DNA of 55,360 nt from a bacterium (GTDB lineage: Bacteria; Myxococcota_A; Polyangia; Nannocystales; Nannocystaceae): contig JANSYI010000048.1 of NCBI GenBank assembly GCA_024742475.1, positions 1-55,360 of the forward strand. The letters run 5' to 3'. Below the pieces are notes generated by a model that had not been told where the DNA came from, did no database searches, and worked only from the letters and a program-made list of their open reading frames with translations. Position numbers and translations under genes: made by a program. Shown piece after piece: positions 16,150 through 26,923 of this stretch (position 1 is the stretch's first letter; the number at the start of each line of letters is the position of its first letter).

Positions 16150-18072
16150 ATGCCCGACACGCCCGCCCCCGAGAAGCACGAGTTCAAGGCCGAGGTCGCC
16201 GCCGTCCTCAAGTTGGTCACGCACTCGCTGTACACCAACCGCGAGATCTTCCTGCGAGAGCTGATCAGCAACGCCTCCGACGCCCTCGACAAGGCGCGCT
16301 ACACCGCGCTGGTCGACACCGACCTCGAAGGTCAGGCGCTCGAGCCCAGCGTCCGCATCAGCGCCGACGCCGAGCGCGGCTTGCTCGTCATCGAGGACAA
16401 CGGCATCGGCATGACGCCCGAGGAGGCCCGCAGCAACCTCGGCACCATCGCCCACTCGGGCACCCTGCAGTTCCTGCAAGAGGCCGCCAAGGCTCAGGCC
16501 GAGGGCAAGTCGCCGGACGTGCAGCTGATCGGCCAGTTCGGCGTCGGCTTCTACAGCGCGTTCATGGTCGCCGACCGGGTCGACGTGTTCACGCGCTCGG
16601 CTCAGCCGGGCAGCGAAGGCATTCACTGGAGCAGCACCGGCGACGGCTCGTTCACGATCGCCCCGACCGACAAGGAGCACCGAGGCACGCGCATCGAGCT
16701 TCAGCTCAAGGACGACGCCAAGGAGTTCCTCGACCGGTACCGGATCGAGAGCATCGTGCGCCGCTACAGCAACTTCGTCATGTACCCGGTGCAGTTTGCC
16801 GGCGAGGAGAAGGACGGCGAGGTGCAGTGGGCTCAGCTCAACGAGATCGGCGCCTTCTGGACGCGCTCCGCGTCCGAGCTCAGCGACGACGACTACAAGG
16901 ACTTCTACAAGCACGTCATGGGCGGCTTCGTGCTGCCCGGCGACGAGCCGCTCGGGCGCCTGCACCTGTCGATGGACGCGCCCATTCAGTTTCACGCGGT
17001 GCTGTTCATTCCCGGCCGGCGCCCCGCCGACCTCTTCAACGAAGAGAGCAAGCACCTGCAGCTGTTCGCCCGCCGCGTGATGGTCATGGAGAGCTGCGAC
17101 AAGCTGCTGCCGGCCTACCTCCGCTTCATGCGGGGCGTCGTCGACTCCGAGGACCTCCCGCTCAACGTCTCCCGCGAGATGCTGCAGGAGAACAAGAACC
17201 TCTCCGCGATCCGCCGCCAGCTCACCCGCAAGACGCTGCGTCTGCTCGCCGACACCGCCAAAGAAGACCGCGAGCGCTACGAGAAGGTGTTCGAGGAGTT
17301 TGGCGTGTTCCTCAAGGAGGGCCTGCACCTCGACAACGCGCACAAGGACCAGCTCACCGAGCTGCTGCGCTTCTCCAGCACCGGACACGACACCAAGTGG
17401 ATCTCGCTGCGCGAGTACGTCGACACGATGCCCGAGGGCCAGGACGCCATCTACTACATCACGGGCCGCTCCCAAGCCGAGCTTCGCGGCAGCCCCCACC
17501 TCGAGGCCCTGCGAGAGCGCGGGTACGCGGTGATCATGATGACCGACGCGGTCGACGAGTGGGTCGTTCAAGACCTCACCGAGTACGACGGCAAGAAGCT
17601 CGTGAGCGTCACCGCCGGCGACCTCGACCTCGACGGCAAGAAGGACGCCGACGATGAAGCGGACGCGGCGAAAGAGGACGAAGCTCCCAGCGCGGAGCTC
17701 GAGCCGCTGCTCGCCCGCGCCAAAGAGGTCCTCGGGGACAAGGTCAGCGCGGTCAAGGTCTCGCGCCGCCTGACCTCGAGCGCGTCCTGCCTGGTCGACG
17801 ACCCCGCCGGCATGGGTCGCAACATGGAGCGCATCTTGGCGATGGCCGGTCGCGAGGTCTCGGCCCGTCCGCGCATCCTCGAGGTCAACGGCGACCACAA
17901 GTTCGTCAAGGCCGCGGCCGCCCTCGTCGGCAGTGGGTCGGACAACGCCACGGCCGACATGTGGATTCACCTTCTGCACGACCAGGCGCACCTCGCCGAG
18001 GGGGAAGTGCCCGACCCCAAGGGCACCGTCGAGCGGATTCAGGCGGTCCTCGACGCGCTGGCGAGCCGGTAG
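16150..18072 (+). CDS. htpG: Molecular chaperone HtpG (Hsp90)
   Basis: 640 residues. The GHKL ATPase N-terminus is intact: YTNREIFLRELISNASDALDK (catalytic Glu and Asn), DNGIGM, and GQFGVGFYSAFMVAD. The middle domain contains LPLNVSREMLQ, and the C-terminal dimerisation domain ends near SGSDNATADMWIHLLHDQA. ATG 16150 (MPDTPAPEKHEFKAEV) fits the family; an upstream in-frame ATG at 16123 would add nine basic residues. A charged insert around EKDGEVQWAQLNEIGAFWTR is normal. It lies 109 bp upstream of the ferrochelatase on the same strand. No clear heat-shock promoter was identified in the divergent region. Confidence 0.95.
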   Translation: MPDTPAPEKHEFKAEVAAVLKLVTHSLYTNREIFLRELISNASDALDKARYTALVDTDLEGQALEPSVRISADAERGLLVIEDNGIGMTPEEARSNLGTIAHSGTLQFLQEAAKAQAEGKSPDVQLIGQFGVGFYSAFMVADRVDVFTRSAQPGSEGIHWSSTGDGSFTIAPTDKEHRGTRIELQLKDDAKEFLDRYRIESIVRRYSNFVMYPVQFAGEEKDGEVQWAQLNEIGAFWTRSASELSDDDYKDFYKHVMGGFVLPGDEPLGRLHLSMDAPIQFHAVLFIPGRRPADLFNEESKHLQLFARRVMVMESCDKLLPAYLRFMRGVVDSEDLPLNVSREMLQENKNLSAIRRQLTRKTLRLLADTAKEDRERYEKVFEEFGVFLKEGLHLDNAHKDQLTELLRFSSTGHDTKWISLREYVDTMPEGQDAIYYITGRSQAELRGSPHLEALRERGYAVIMMTDAVDEWVVQDLTEYDGKKLVSVTAGDLDLDGKKDADDEADAAKEDEAPSAELEPLLARAKEVLGDKVSAVKVSRRLTSSASCLVDDPAGMGRNMERILAMAGREVSARPRILEVNGDHKFVKAAAALVGSGSDNATADMWIHLLHDQAHLAEGEVPDPKGTVERIQAVLDALASR

Positions 18073-18181
18073 CGGCACGTCTGCGATGGCCTGCGCCGAG
18101 GCGACGACCCGGCGCATGCCTGCGCGCGTGCGCGTAGATGCTTCGCTTGCGCGCGCGGGGGATTTTGCGCAGGGTTGGCCC

Positions 18182-19261
18182 GTGAACCGCCGGATCGGCA
18201 TTCTGCTCGTCAACCTGGGCACCCCCAACTCGCCCCAAACGGGCGACGTTCGCCGCTACCTGGCAGAGTTTCTGAGCGACCCTCGGGTAATCGACATCAA
18301 CCCTGTGGGGCGGTGGCTCCTGCTCAACCTCGTGATCCTGCGCTTCCGACCCGCGAAGTCGGCCGCGGCGTATCAAAAGGTCTGGTCCGAGGAGGGCTCG
18401 CCGCTGCTCGTGCACGGCGAGCGGCTCACCGAGGCCGTCGCCGCCCGCTTCGCCGAAGAGCCCGACATTCACGTGCACCTCGCGATGCGGTACGGGCAGC
18501 CGTCGCTGCGCAGCGGTGTCGAGGCGCTCACCAAGCAGGGCTGCGACCGCATCGTGGTGATGCCGCTGTACCCGCAATATGCCTCCAGCTCGACCGGCTC
18601 CACCACCGAGGCGGTCTACAAGATCGCCGCCGAGCAGGAGAACACGCCGTTCATCACGGTGGTGCCGCCGTTCTACGACCATCCCGCGTTCATCGAGGCG
18701 TTCGCCCAGGTGGGCCGTCCGGTGCTGGAGGACAAGACCCCCGACCACATCCTGATGAGCTTTCACGGGCTGCCCAACCGTCACCTGCGCAAGGGTGACC
18801 CCAGCGGCGAACACTGCCTGGCCAAGGACGACTGCTGTGCGTCGATCACCGACGTCAATCGCAACTGCTATCGCGCCCAGTGCTTCTCCACCGCCCGGGC
18901 GCTGGCCGACAGGCTCGGAATCGAGAGCTCGGACTACACGGTCACGTTTCAGTCTCGACTGAACGAAGACTGGGTCCAACCGTTCACCGACGTCACCCTC
19001 GAGCGCATGCGCGCGGAGGGCCGCTACAAGAGGGTCGTCGTGTTCTGTCCGGCGTTCGTCGCCGACTGCCTCGAGACGCTCGAAGAGGTCGGCATGGGGC
19101 TCAAGGAGGAGTTCGAGGCGCCCGGAGAGGGTCGAGAGCTGACGCTCGTGCCCTCGCTCAACGCCACCGCTGCGTGGGTCGACGCGGTCGAGCAGATTCT
19201 CCGAGACACCCTCACCACCTCACACCTCCCGGTGCTCGCGCAGCGCCGCGACGCTGTGTAG
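18182..19261 (+). CDS. hemH: Ferrochelatase with internal cysteine cluster
   Basis: 359 residues from the GTG at 18182 (NRRIGILLVNLGTPNSP, the family start); an ATG at 18086 would add an unlikely Arg-rich leader. It inserts ferrous iron into protoporphyrin IX as the last step of haem synthesis. The catalytic His is in LMSFHGLP (about 193) and the Glu in DCLETLEE (about 300). Between them, residues about 210-236 hold five Cys (EHC, DCC, RNC, AQC). Myxobacterial and Caulobacter ferrochelatases are known to bind a [2Fe-2S] cluster through internal Cys in this region, so a cluster is expected here. It is soluble, without the C-terminal Cys extension of animal enzymes. Confidence 0.93.
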   Translation: MNRRIGILLVNLGTPNSPQTGDVRRYLAEFLSDPRVIDINPVGRWLLLNLVILRFRPAKSAAAYQKVWSEEGSPLLVHGERLTEAVAARFAEEPDIHVHLAMRYGQPSLRSGVEALTKQGCDRIVVMPLYPQYASSSTGSTTEAVYKIAAEQENTPFITVVPPFYDHPAFIEAFAQVGRPVLEDKTPDHILMSFHGLPNRHLRKGDPSGEHCLAKDDCCASITDVNRNCYRAQCFSTARALADRLGIESSDYTVTFQSRLNEDWVQPFTDVTLERMRAEGRYKRVVVFCPAFVADCLETLEEVGMGLKEEFEAPGEGRELTLVPSLNATAAWVDAVEQILRDTLTTSHLPVLAQRRDAV

Positions 19262-19309
19262 GCAAGTCGGCTCCGTTTCGCCCCTGTCCTCCAGTGACAG
19301 GATCGGCGA

Positions 19310-19942
19310 ATGCAGCGGATGACCTTGACCTTCCTCTTGGGCTTCGGCCTGTCCTTGGGCGCGTGCGACTCCGGTGGCGATGCCGGCGAGACCGATAGCG
19401 GCACCGACGGTGCATCGTCGAGTACGTCGTCGACCTCCGACACCGCGTCGGCCTCCGACAGCGCCTCTGACACGGCCGAGTCCGAGTCCAACTCCAACTC
19501 CGGCCCGGAAAGCACCTCGTCCTCGGGTGGCGAAGAGGGCTCGACCGGCGGCAGCACCTCAGGCGGCAGCTCGAGCGGAGGCTTTGGCAGCTCGAGCTCG
19601 GGCGGCGCGGGCAGCTCCAGCACCGGGGGTGACGATGGTGGGCTGTACGGTCCCTGCCCCGGAGACCAAGCCTGCGAGGGCGACCTCGCCTGTCAGCAGA
19701 TCGAGGTCGGGCCGAACGCGGGCGCCAACTGGTGCACCCAGGCGTGCGACCTCGAGGCCCAGGACTGCCCCGCGCCCGATGAGGGCGACGCCGAGGCGGT
19801 CTGTCGCGGCGTCGCCAATGGCGGCGGAGAGGCGATCTGCGTCCTGACGTGCATGCAGGCCACCACCTGTCCAACGGGCATGGAGTGCAACCCCGTCGGC
19901 GGCGGCGGCATCGGAATCTGCGCCTTCCCAGCCGACTTCTGA
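19310..19942 (+). CDS. Ser/Gly-rich lipoprotein with C-terminal Cys domain
   Basis: 210 residues with lipobox LSLGAC (Cys19). A disordered linker of Ser, Thr, Gly, Glu and Asp fills residues 20-115 (ESESNSNSGPESTSSSGG). It is followed by a compact domain with about ten Cys: GPCPGDQACEGDLACQQ, WCTQACDLEAQDCP, VCRGV, ICVLTCMQATTCPTGMECN. This is the usual architecture of myxobacterial surface lipoproteins, with a tether plus a disulfide-rich head. No enzymatic motif. Another ATG three codons in (19319) is an equally possible start. Confidence 0.65.
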   Translation: MQRMTLTFLLGFGLSLGACDSGGDAGETDSGTDGASSSTSSTSDTASASDSASDTAESESNSNSGPESTSSSGGEEGSTGGSTSGGSSSGGFGSSSSGGAGSSSTGGDDGGLYGPCPGDQACEGDLACQQIEVGPNAGANWCTQACDLEAQDCPAPDEGDAEAVCRGVANGGGEAICVLTCMQATTCPTGMECNPVGGGGIGICAFPADF

Positions 19943-19952
19943 TCGCGGCGGG

Positions 19953-20267
19953 TCAAGCAGGGACGAGCGCACCCACGCGCGCGAAGGCGGGCGCGGGCAG
20001 GCGCGTCTGCACGACCGCGGGGCGGCGCACGGGCATCAGCTTGGCCAGCGCCTCACACACGTCTTCGGCGTCCGGGCGGAAGAACGTGCCCACGTAGCGG
20101 TGCCCGAGCTCCTCGAGCATCTCGTCCGGCTCGGCGTGCCAGAGCGCGTCGTCACCGTCGAGCCACAGCGTCCGGTACCCCGAGAAGCTCTGCAGCGCCG
20201 CGCAAAGGTCTCGGGCTTCGTTCTCGAGAGATTCGGGCAACCAGCTCTTCAGCGATTCGACGACCAT
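19953..20267 (-). CDS. Hypothetical cytoplasmic protein
   Basis: 104 residues from the ATG at 20267, which has GGAGAA upstream on the minus strand. The sequence (VVESLKSWLPESLENEARDLCAALQSFSGYRTLWLDGDDALWHAEPDEMLEELGHRYVG) is mixed alpha/beta-like with no signal peptide or membrane segment. No family recognised. It ends close to the convergent Cys-domain lipoprotein and follows the metG/cobalamin-binding run on the same strand, separated by about 160 bp that contain an A8/T8 hairpin. Confidence 0.5.
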   Translation of the reverse strand: MVVESLKSWLPESLENEARDLCAALQSFSGYRTLWLDGDDALWHAEPDEMLEELGHRYVGTFFRPDAEDVCEALAKLMPVRRPAVVQTRLPAPAFARVGALVPA

Positions 20268-20376
20268 GACGAGTTCTCCGCGCGTCGGGACCACGCTCGA
20301 CCCCCCTGCCCCGCATGGGCACGGTTCGGGTCGGTGTCCCGATGACGTGTCGCGACAGTAGGCATAGCCGGATCTG

Positions 20377-20425
20377 CTGCGCAAAAAAAAGGCGCAGAGA
20401 AACGGCCGCGATCGGTTTCGCGCTG
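20377..20425 (-). terminator. T8-tract region after the cobalamin-binding-fold gene
   Basis: On the minus strand the stop is followed by a weak stem (GAAAC/GTTTC) and then TCTGCGCC with an eight-base T-run, which itself sits in the loop of a perfect CTGCGC/GCGCAG stem (20377-20397). A T8 run is exceptional in this GC-rich window and suggests an intrinsic terminator. Confidence 0.45.
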
Positions 20426-21412
20426 CTACCCGCCTCGAATTGCGGCGGCCATGCGGCGCGCCGCCTCGAGCATGCGAGGGCCTGGACGGCCGCTGAAGGC
20501 CTCGTCGAGCCGATACACCCTGCCCTGCAACGCGGCCGGCAAAGCCTCGAATCCCGGGCGTTCGATGAGGTTGCGCGGGTCGAGCTTGTCATGGGCCACC
20601 CCACACCACGACACGAAGCAGACCGCGGGATCGGCCGCGACGACCTCGGCCGCCTGCACCTCGAGGCTGGATCCGGGCCGGTCGCCGAACACGTTGCGAC
20701 CCCCTGCCAAGCTGATCAGCTCGTTGCTGTAGCAGTCCTGCCCGGGCGTGAACATCGGCTTGGGCCACCACTCCAGGTAGACGGGCGTCGGCTCACCACT
20801 GCACGCAGCCCGCAACGCGGCCTCCTGAGCCTCCATGTCGCCGGCGACGGCCTCGCCGATCTCGCCCAGACCCAAGGCCTGGGCCGCCCGTCGGATGTCG
20901 GCACGCACGTCGGCCAGGCTTCGGGGTGCGAGCACCAGCTGTGGCACGCCTCGGACGGCCAACCCCGTGACGACCCGCTCCATGCCCGGGACGCTGAGCG
21001 AGCTGAGCACGAGGTCGGGCGCGAGCTCGGCGACGCGGTCGAGGTTGGGGCCGAGGTCGGGTCCGAGGCGCTCGACCGACGCGACAGCCGGCGGGTGATC
21101 CGAGGAGTCTTCGCACGCGATGACGCGCTCGAACGCACCGAGCGCGTCGACGACTTCGGCGTTGCTCGGGGCCAGGGTGATGACGCGTTGCGCCGCGGAG
21201 GTGGCCGGTGGGCACAGCCCCGCGATCGAAAACGGGCCCTCCTCGATCATGCCGCTGGGGCCGCGTAGGGCGATCGCCCGACCACCACGCGCCGCCACCC
21301 AGCACTTCGCCGCGAAGCGGACGCCCGCATCTCCCATCGCGACGGCGTCGACCTCTTGCCAGTCGATCGCGAAGGTCGCCCGCCCCTGCCGACCGCCCGC
21401 GTAGTCGAGCAC
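20426..21412 (-). CDS. Cobalamin-binding-type periplasmic-binding-fold protein (BtuF-like), apparently frameshifted N-terminus
   Basis: The 328-residue frame starting at GTG 21412 holds a clear BtuF-type fold: RVITLAPSNAEVVDALGAFERVIACEDSSDHP, LAPDLVLSSL, then the C-terminal lobe CYSNELISLAGGRNVFGDRPGSSLEVQAAEVVAADP. Many soluble relatives are annotated as cobalamin-binding proteins. No signal peptide is present, so it may be cytoplasmic, or its real start may be lost. About 95 residues before the fold (LDYAGGRQGRATFAIDWQEVD...) are unfamiliar. The natural start coupled to the metG stop is in another frame (see 21423-21512); a (CG)5 tract at 21422-21431 separates them. No transporter permease or ATPase is nearby. 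Confidence 0.65.
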   Translation of the reverse strand: MLDYAGGRQGRATFAIDWQEVDAVAMGDAGVRFAAKCWVAARGGRAIALRGPSGMIEEGPFSIAGLCPPATSAAQRVITLAPSNAEVVDALGAFERVIACEDSSDHPPAVASVERLGPDLGPNLDRVAELAPDLVLSSLSVPGMERVVTGLAVRGVPQLVLAPRSLADVRADIRRAAQALGLGEIGEAVAGDMEAQEAALRAACSGEPTPVYLEWWPKPMFTPGQDCYSNELISLAGGRNVFGDRPGSSLEVQAAEVVAADPAVCFVSWCGVAHDKLDPRNLIERPGFEALPAALQGRVYRLDEAFSGRPGPRMLEAARRMAAAIRGG

Positions 21413-21422
21413 GAACGACTCC

Positions 21423-21511
21423 GCGCGCGCGGCTCTCCCACCCCGGCGGGAGCGCGTCGTCCCGCCGGGCCTTGGCGGTCGGCGTCTCCCACTGGTGGGT
21501 GGGCTTGCGCA

Positions 21512-21512
<1 letters not shown>
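21423..21512 (-). other. Displaced N-terminal reading frame coupled to metG stop
   Basis: An ATG at 21512 shares its A with the metG TGA (TGATG) and reads 30 codons (MRKPTHQWETPTAKARRDDA...WESRAR) of protein-like composition. It then enters Arg-rich, shadow-like sequence. Moving by one base inside the (CG)5 run at 21422-21431 joins it smoothly to ESFVLDYAGG of the downstream binding-protein frame. Confidence 0.5.
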
Positions 21513-23548
<2,036 letters not shown>

Positions 23549-23576
23549 GCTCGCGACATAACACGAGGCGCGAGGG

Positions 23577-26135
23577 CTACGGTGGATCTTTCGAGCGCCG
23601 TACCAACGTGGACCGCAGCTGGGCCAACCCCTCCTGCTCGGCCTCCGTCGCGTCGATGTAGTCGATCGCGACCCGGGCCACGTCCCTCGCATCCTCCGCG
23701 CCGACGTCGAGGAGCAGCTCGGCAAGCTCCGCGTAGCACCGGGCAGCGTAGAGCGCCTCGGGGATCGTCTCCGATAGCGTACAGGCGCGCCGCATGTCGC
23801 TGACCGCGGACGTGCGCAGCTGCGCGTCGCTGGGGTTGGCGCGAAACTCCGCCAGGCGGACCTCGGCCGAGATGATGACGGCCTTGCCATGCTCGAGCGG
23901 GACCTCGTCCTGCTTGCCGGCGGTGATGCGCACCGCCTCGTCAGCCCTCGCGCGCGCCTCGTCGAAACGCCCGAGCTTTGCCAAGCCATCGGCGAGGTTG
24001 GTCAGCGGATACACGTTGTCGGGGTGCATCTGGCCCGAGTTGGCGACCTGAATCTCGTAGGCGGCCTCGGCCTCCGCGACCGACGCCTCGGCGAGCTCGA
24101 AGGTCGTGTAGGCCGCCGAGAGGTTGCTGCGCGCGATGCCGACGCGGAAGTTCTGCGGCCCGAATGCCTCGGTCCACACGTCCACGGCCGCCTGCAGGTC
24201 GGCCAGCGCCTCCCCCTGATGGTCGAGCTGCGTGTGCGCGCGGCCCCGATTCGTGTACGCCATCCCCAGGTCCGGGTAGTCGTCGCCCTTGGTCGCGCTC
24301 CAGATCTCGACGGCGCGGTCCAGGCTCGTGATCGCCTCGGAATACCGACCGGACTCCACGAACGCCGAGCCCAGGTTGTTATAGGTCCGCGCCACGTTGG
24401 GGTTCATCGTCCCGTACGTCCGACGCTGATGCGCGAGGATCGCCTCGAGCTCGGCGATCGCGTCTGGGATGCGACTTTGAATGCGAAGGTTGACCGCGCG
24501 GTTGTTTCGCATCGCCCACGCGACGTGGTCATCTTCGCCACCGATCGCCTGACGTCGCTCGATCGCCCGCTCGATCAGCGCGAGCGCCTTGGGGTACTCG
24601 CCCTGCCCGTAGGCGAAGTTCGACGCCGCCTGGTCGACCGCGGGCAGCAGGCTCGGGCCTGCCCCCGGAGCATTCGCGGCCTCACGCGCGCGCGCCAGCC
24701 ACTGCTCCGCCAGCGCCGTGTTGCGCCACTCGTAGCCATGCAGCATCACCAGCAGCGACGCGGCGTTGACCTGTTCACGCGGGCCCCCCGACTCGAGCGC
24801 CAGCGCATACCCGGCTTCGCACTCCGCGGCCGCCTCATCGAGTCTCGCGAGCCCAAAGCTCGCGTACCCGCGCTCGACGTGAAGCCGGGCTCGATAGGCG
24901 GTGGGGAGGTCATCGCGACGGAGCAGCTGCGTTGCCAGAGCGTGGGCGTCGGCATCGCGGCCGGACCGGCGCAGCGCGAGCAGCCGTCCCATCGCAATCG
25001 ACAGCCCCGCCTCCGCCGGCGCCCCCGAGGTGCGCGCGTCGCAGTCATCGAGGTTCGGCAGCTCCAGCACGGTCTGCAGGGCTCGCTCGGCGACCACCAG
25101 GTCTGCGCCCTCGAACATCGCGAGCACGATGTGAAGCTCGGCGCGAGCCTCGGCATAACACCCCACGCGCGGGTCCGAGTATCCGGCGCTGCATACCGCG
25201 GCCGCGCCCTCGCGCCATCGCTGCACGTACGCGTCGATCGACGGCAGCAGCCGCTCGAGCGTGGGCTCTGCCTGGCGAAGGCCCGAGCGCCGAACCGCCC
25301 GGCGCACCGCCTCCGCCCGCGTCGCCGACCAGACGCTCGCGGCCTCGGCCTCGACCCCGGCGGCGCACGGGGCCGGCTGCTCCGGCGTGCCGTGTTGCCA
25401 CCAGGCCAGCGCGCCGAGCCCCACGAGACCCACCGCGGCCGCGAGAGGCCACGGACGCGAGCGCTCAGCCTCGGCCACGGCCCGCCGCAGCGCATCGACC
25501 GACGCGAAAGGCTCACGTTGCGCAGGGTCGACGGCCCTCCGCAGCACCGCCTCGCGCCTGGCGTTGCGCCACCGCGCCGTGGCCCGAAGCCACAGACGCG
25601 CGAGCGCCCGCTGATCGTCGGCGGGGTGGGCCTGGGCGCCTCGGAACTCGACCAACACGACGCGCCCGTCCGCCCGCACCCGAGCGGCGGTCCCGTCGAG
25701 CGCCCCGTGCACGACGCCAGCCTCATGCACCGCGTGCAGGCCCTGGGCGAGCGCGTCGAACACGGCGCTCACCTCGGCGTGGGTCGGGCCGCGACCGAGC
25801 CACGCCCGCAGGCTCCGCGAGGGTGCGAGGCGCTCGATGGCGACGTAGACCGAGCGCGCCTGCGGAGGCCCGAGCTCCCCGGCGTCGTGCACTTCGACGA
25901 CGCCTGGATGTTTGACCCGGCTCGCCGCGCGTGCGCCCTCGAGCGCCCGCTGCGGCTGGTGGTCCGGGCCGTAGACGCGCAGGACGACCTGACGATGAAG
26001 GCGCTCGTCGTAGGCGTCGATCGAGACCCCCACCGCAGAGGGCATCGCCGCGCGCACGGTGTAGCGGTCGAGTTCGGACAAGCTCGCCCGCAACCAGACA
26101 CTCAGCGCGCCCGTGGAGGTGACGAGTCCGCCCAT
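23577..26135 (-). CDS. Pseudokinase-TPR membrane protein
   Basis: 852 residues. Residues about 20-215 align by eye with a Hanks-type kinase fold but the key residues are lost. There is no GxGxxG loop. The VAVK position reads VVLRVY (Arg for Lys), HRDLKPxN reads HGALDGTAA (catalytic Asp lost), and DFG reads EFR. A transmembrane segment (LAAAVGLVGLGALAWW, about 232-247) is followed by a Cys-containing stretch (HGTPEQPAPC). The remainder is a long tetratricopeptide repeat domain with units such as ARTYNNLGSAFVESGRYSEAITSLDRAVEI. Active myxobacterial kinases often have the same kinase-TM-TPR order, so this is probably a decayed or allosteric paralogue. It lies 28 bp from its neighbours on both sides. 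Confidence 0.8.
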   Translation of the reverse strand: MGGLVTSTGALSVWLRASLSELDRYTVRAAMPSAVGVSIDAYDERLHRQVVLRVYGPDHQPQRALEGARAASRVKHPGVVEVHDAGELGPPQARSVYVAIERLAPSRSLRAWLGRGPTHAEVSAVFDALAQGLHAVHEAGVVHGALDGTAARVRADGRVVLVEFRGAQAHPADDQRALARLWLRATARWRNARREAVLRRAVDPAQREPFASVDALRRAVAEAERSRPWPLAAAVGLVGLGALAWWQHGTPEQPAPCAAGVEAEAASVWSATRAEAVRRAVRRSGLRQAEPTLERLLPSIDAYVQRWREGAAAVCSAGYSDPRVGCYAEARAELHIVLAMFEGADLVVAERALQTVLELPNLDDCDARTSGAPAEAGLSIAMGRLLALRRSGRDADAHALATQLLRRDDLPTAYRARLHVERGYASFGLARLDEAAAECEAGYALALESGGPREQVNAASLLVMLHGYEWRNTALAEQWLARAREAANAPGAGPSLLPAVDQAASNFAYGQGEYPKALALIERAIERRQAIGGEDDHVAWAMRNNRAVNLRIQSRIPDAIAELEAILAHQRRTYGTMNPNVARTYNNLGSAFVESGRYSEAITSLDRAVEIWSATKGDDYPDLGMAYTNRGRAHTQLDHQGEALADLQAAVDVWTEAFGPQNFRVGIARSNLSAAYTTFELAEASVAEAEAAYEIQVANSGQMHPDNVYPLTNLADGLAKLGRFDEARARADEAVRITAGKQDEVPLEHGKAVIISAEVRLAEFRANPSDAQLRTSAVSDMRRACTLSETIPEALYAARCYAELAELLLDVGAEDARDVARVAIDYIDATEAEQEGLAQLRSTLVRRSKDPP

Positions 26136-26163
26136 GCGGTCGGTTCACGCAGGCGTGCGCCGG

Positions 26164-26712
26164 CTACAGCGCAGGAAGGGTCTGCCGACGATGCGAGGTC
26201 GCCGACTCGGCTGCCCGGTGCGTCTGCTGCGAGTCGGCGGGGCCAGCGATCTGCTCGAGGTTGTTGACCAAGGCGTTGGCGATGCCGACGCGGCGCTCCA
26301 TCGCGCCGAGCATGTCCTCGACCTGCTCGGCGAGGCCCATGACGAGCTCGGGCAGCTGCTCGACCGCACGATAGCGAAGACGACGTGGCGCCTCGAGCAG
26401 CGCGCAGAGGTCTCCGGGGATCTGCCCGGCGGCGGCGGAGCGAGACTCGAGCACCTTGACGGTCTTGAGCGACAGGCAGTAGCTGCCGCGGACCTTGAGG
26501 TAGCCGAGGTAGGACACCTCGATGACCCGCTTGCCGCTGGCGTCGTAGCTGGTGTGCTCGGCGAGCGGCCGGGGGTGCACGTAGTCGAGGCCGATCATCA
26601 GACGCCCCAGCAGGTTGTCGATGGCAGCGATGCTCCGGTTGAGTTGGTCGGAGCCGTCGTTGAGCCGACGGGCCGAGTTGCCCAGACGATGAAGTTCTTC
26701 GGTGATGGTCAC
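26164..26712 (-). CDS. Hypothetical cytoplasmic alpha-helical protein
   Basis: 182 residues from the GTG at 26712, with GGAGGG nine bases upstream. N-terminal helices (ITEELHRLGNSARRLNDGSDQLNRSIAAIDNLL) precede a short beta segment (KRVIEVSYLGYLKVRGSYCLSLKTVKVLES). A helical stretch follows (EQLPELVMGLAEQVEDMLGAMERRVGIANALVNNLEQI), and the tail is polar. No family recognised. It is the first gene of the minus-strand run leading to the pseudokinase and metG, so a functional link to the pseudokinase is possible. Confidence 0.6.
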   Translation of the reverse strand: MTITEELHRLGNSARRLNDGSDQLNRSIAAIDNLLGRLMIGLDYVHPRPLAEHTSYDASGKRVIEVSYLGYLKVRGSYCLSLKTVKVLESRSAAAGQIPGDLCALLEAPRRLRYRAVEQLPELVMGLAEQVEDMLGAMERRVGIANALVNNLEQIAGPADSQQTHRAAESATSHRRQTLPAL

Positions 26713-26826
26713 GGTCGTTGTCCCTCCCACCCCGTCAAGGGCGGACTGCTGCGCCCTCTTCCGAGGCCGCGTGGAGAAGCAGGGGGGTGGCGCCGTTCCC
26801 AGCGCCACCGAAAACCCATCCTCAAG

Positions 26827-26902
26827 GTATGGGCGTGGACCCGCGCACGCAACCGCGAACGCCCATACGCGAACGGCCGGCGCCCTTTCGGACAGCCGGC
26901 CG
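26827..26902 (-). terminator. Pair of long inverted repeats downstream of the aldehyde dehydrogenase
   Basis: GTATGGGCGT at 26827-26836 is the exact complement of ACGCCCATAC at 26859-26868 (22-nt loop). CGGCCGGC at 26874-26881 pairs with GCCGGCCG at 26895-26902 (13-nt loop). The second stem lies 21 bp after the dehydrogenase stop and may terminate it. The first is unusually long-looped and could instead be an operator for the 182-residue gene downstream. Confidence 0.5.
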
Positions 26903-26923
26903 AGCGTTATCGAGCCGCGAGGC

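Noticed and set aside
15985..18228. Upstream extension of the SpoIID-domain frame antisense to htpG
   Set aside because: The signal peptide and lipobox start at 15984; the part beyond is the complement of HtpG.
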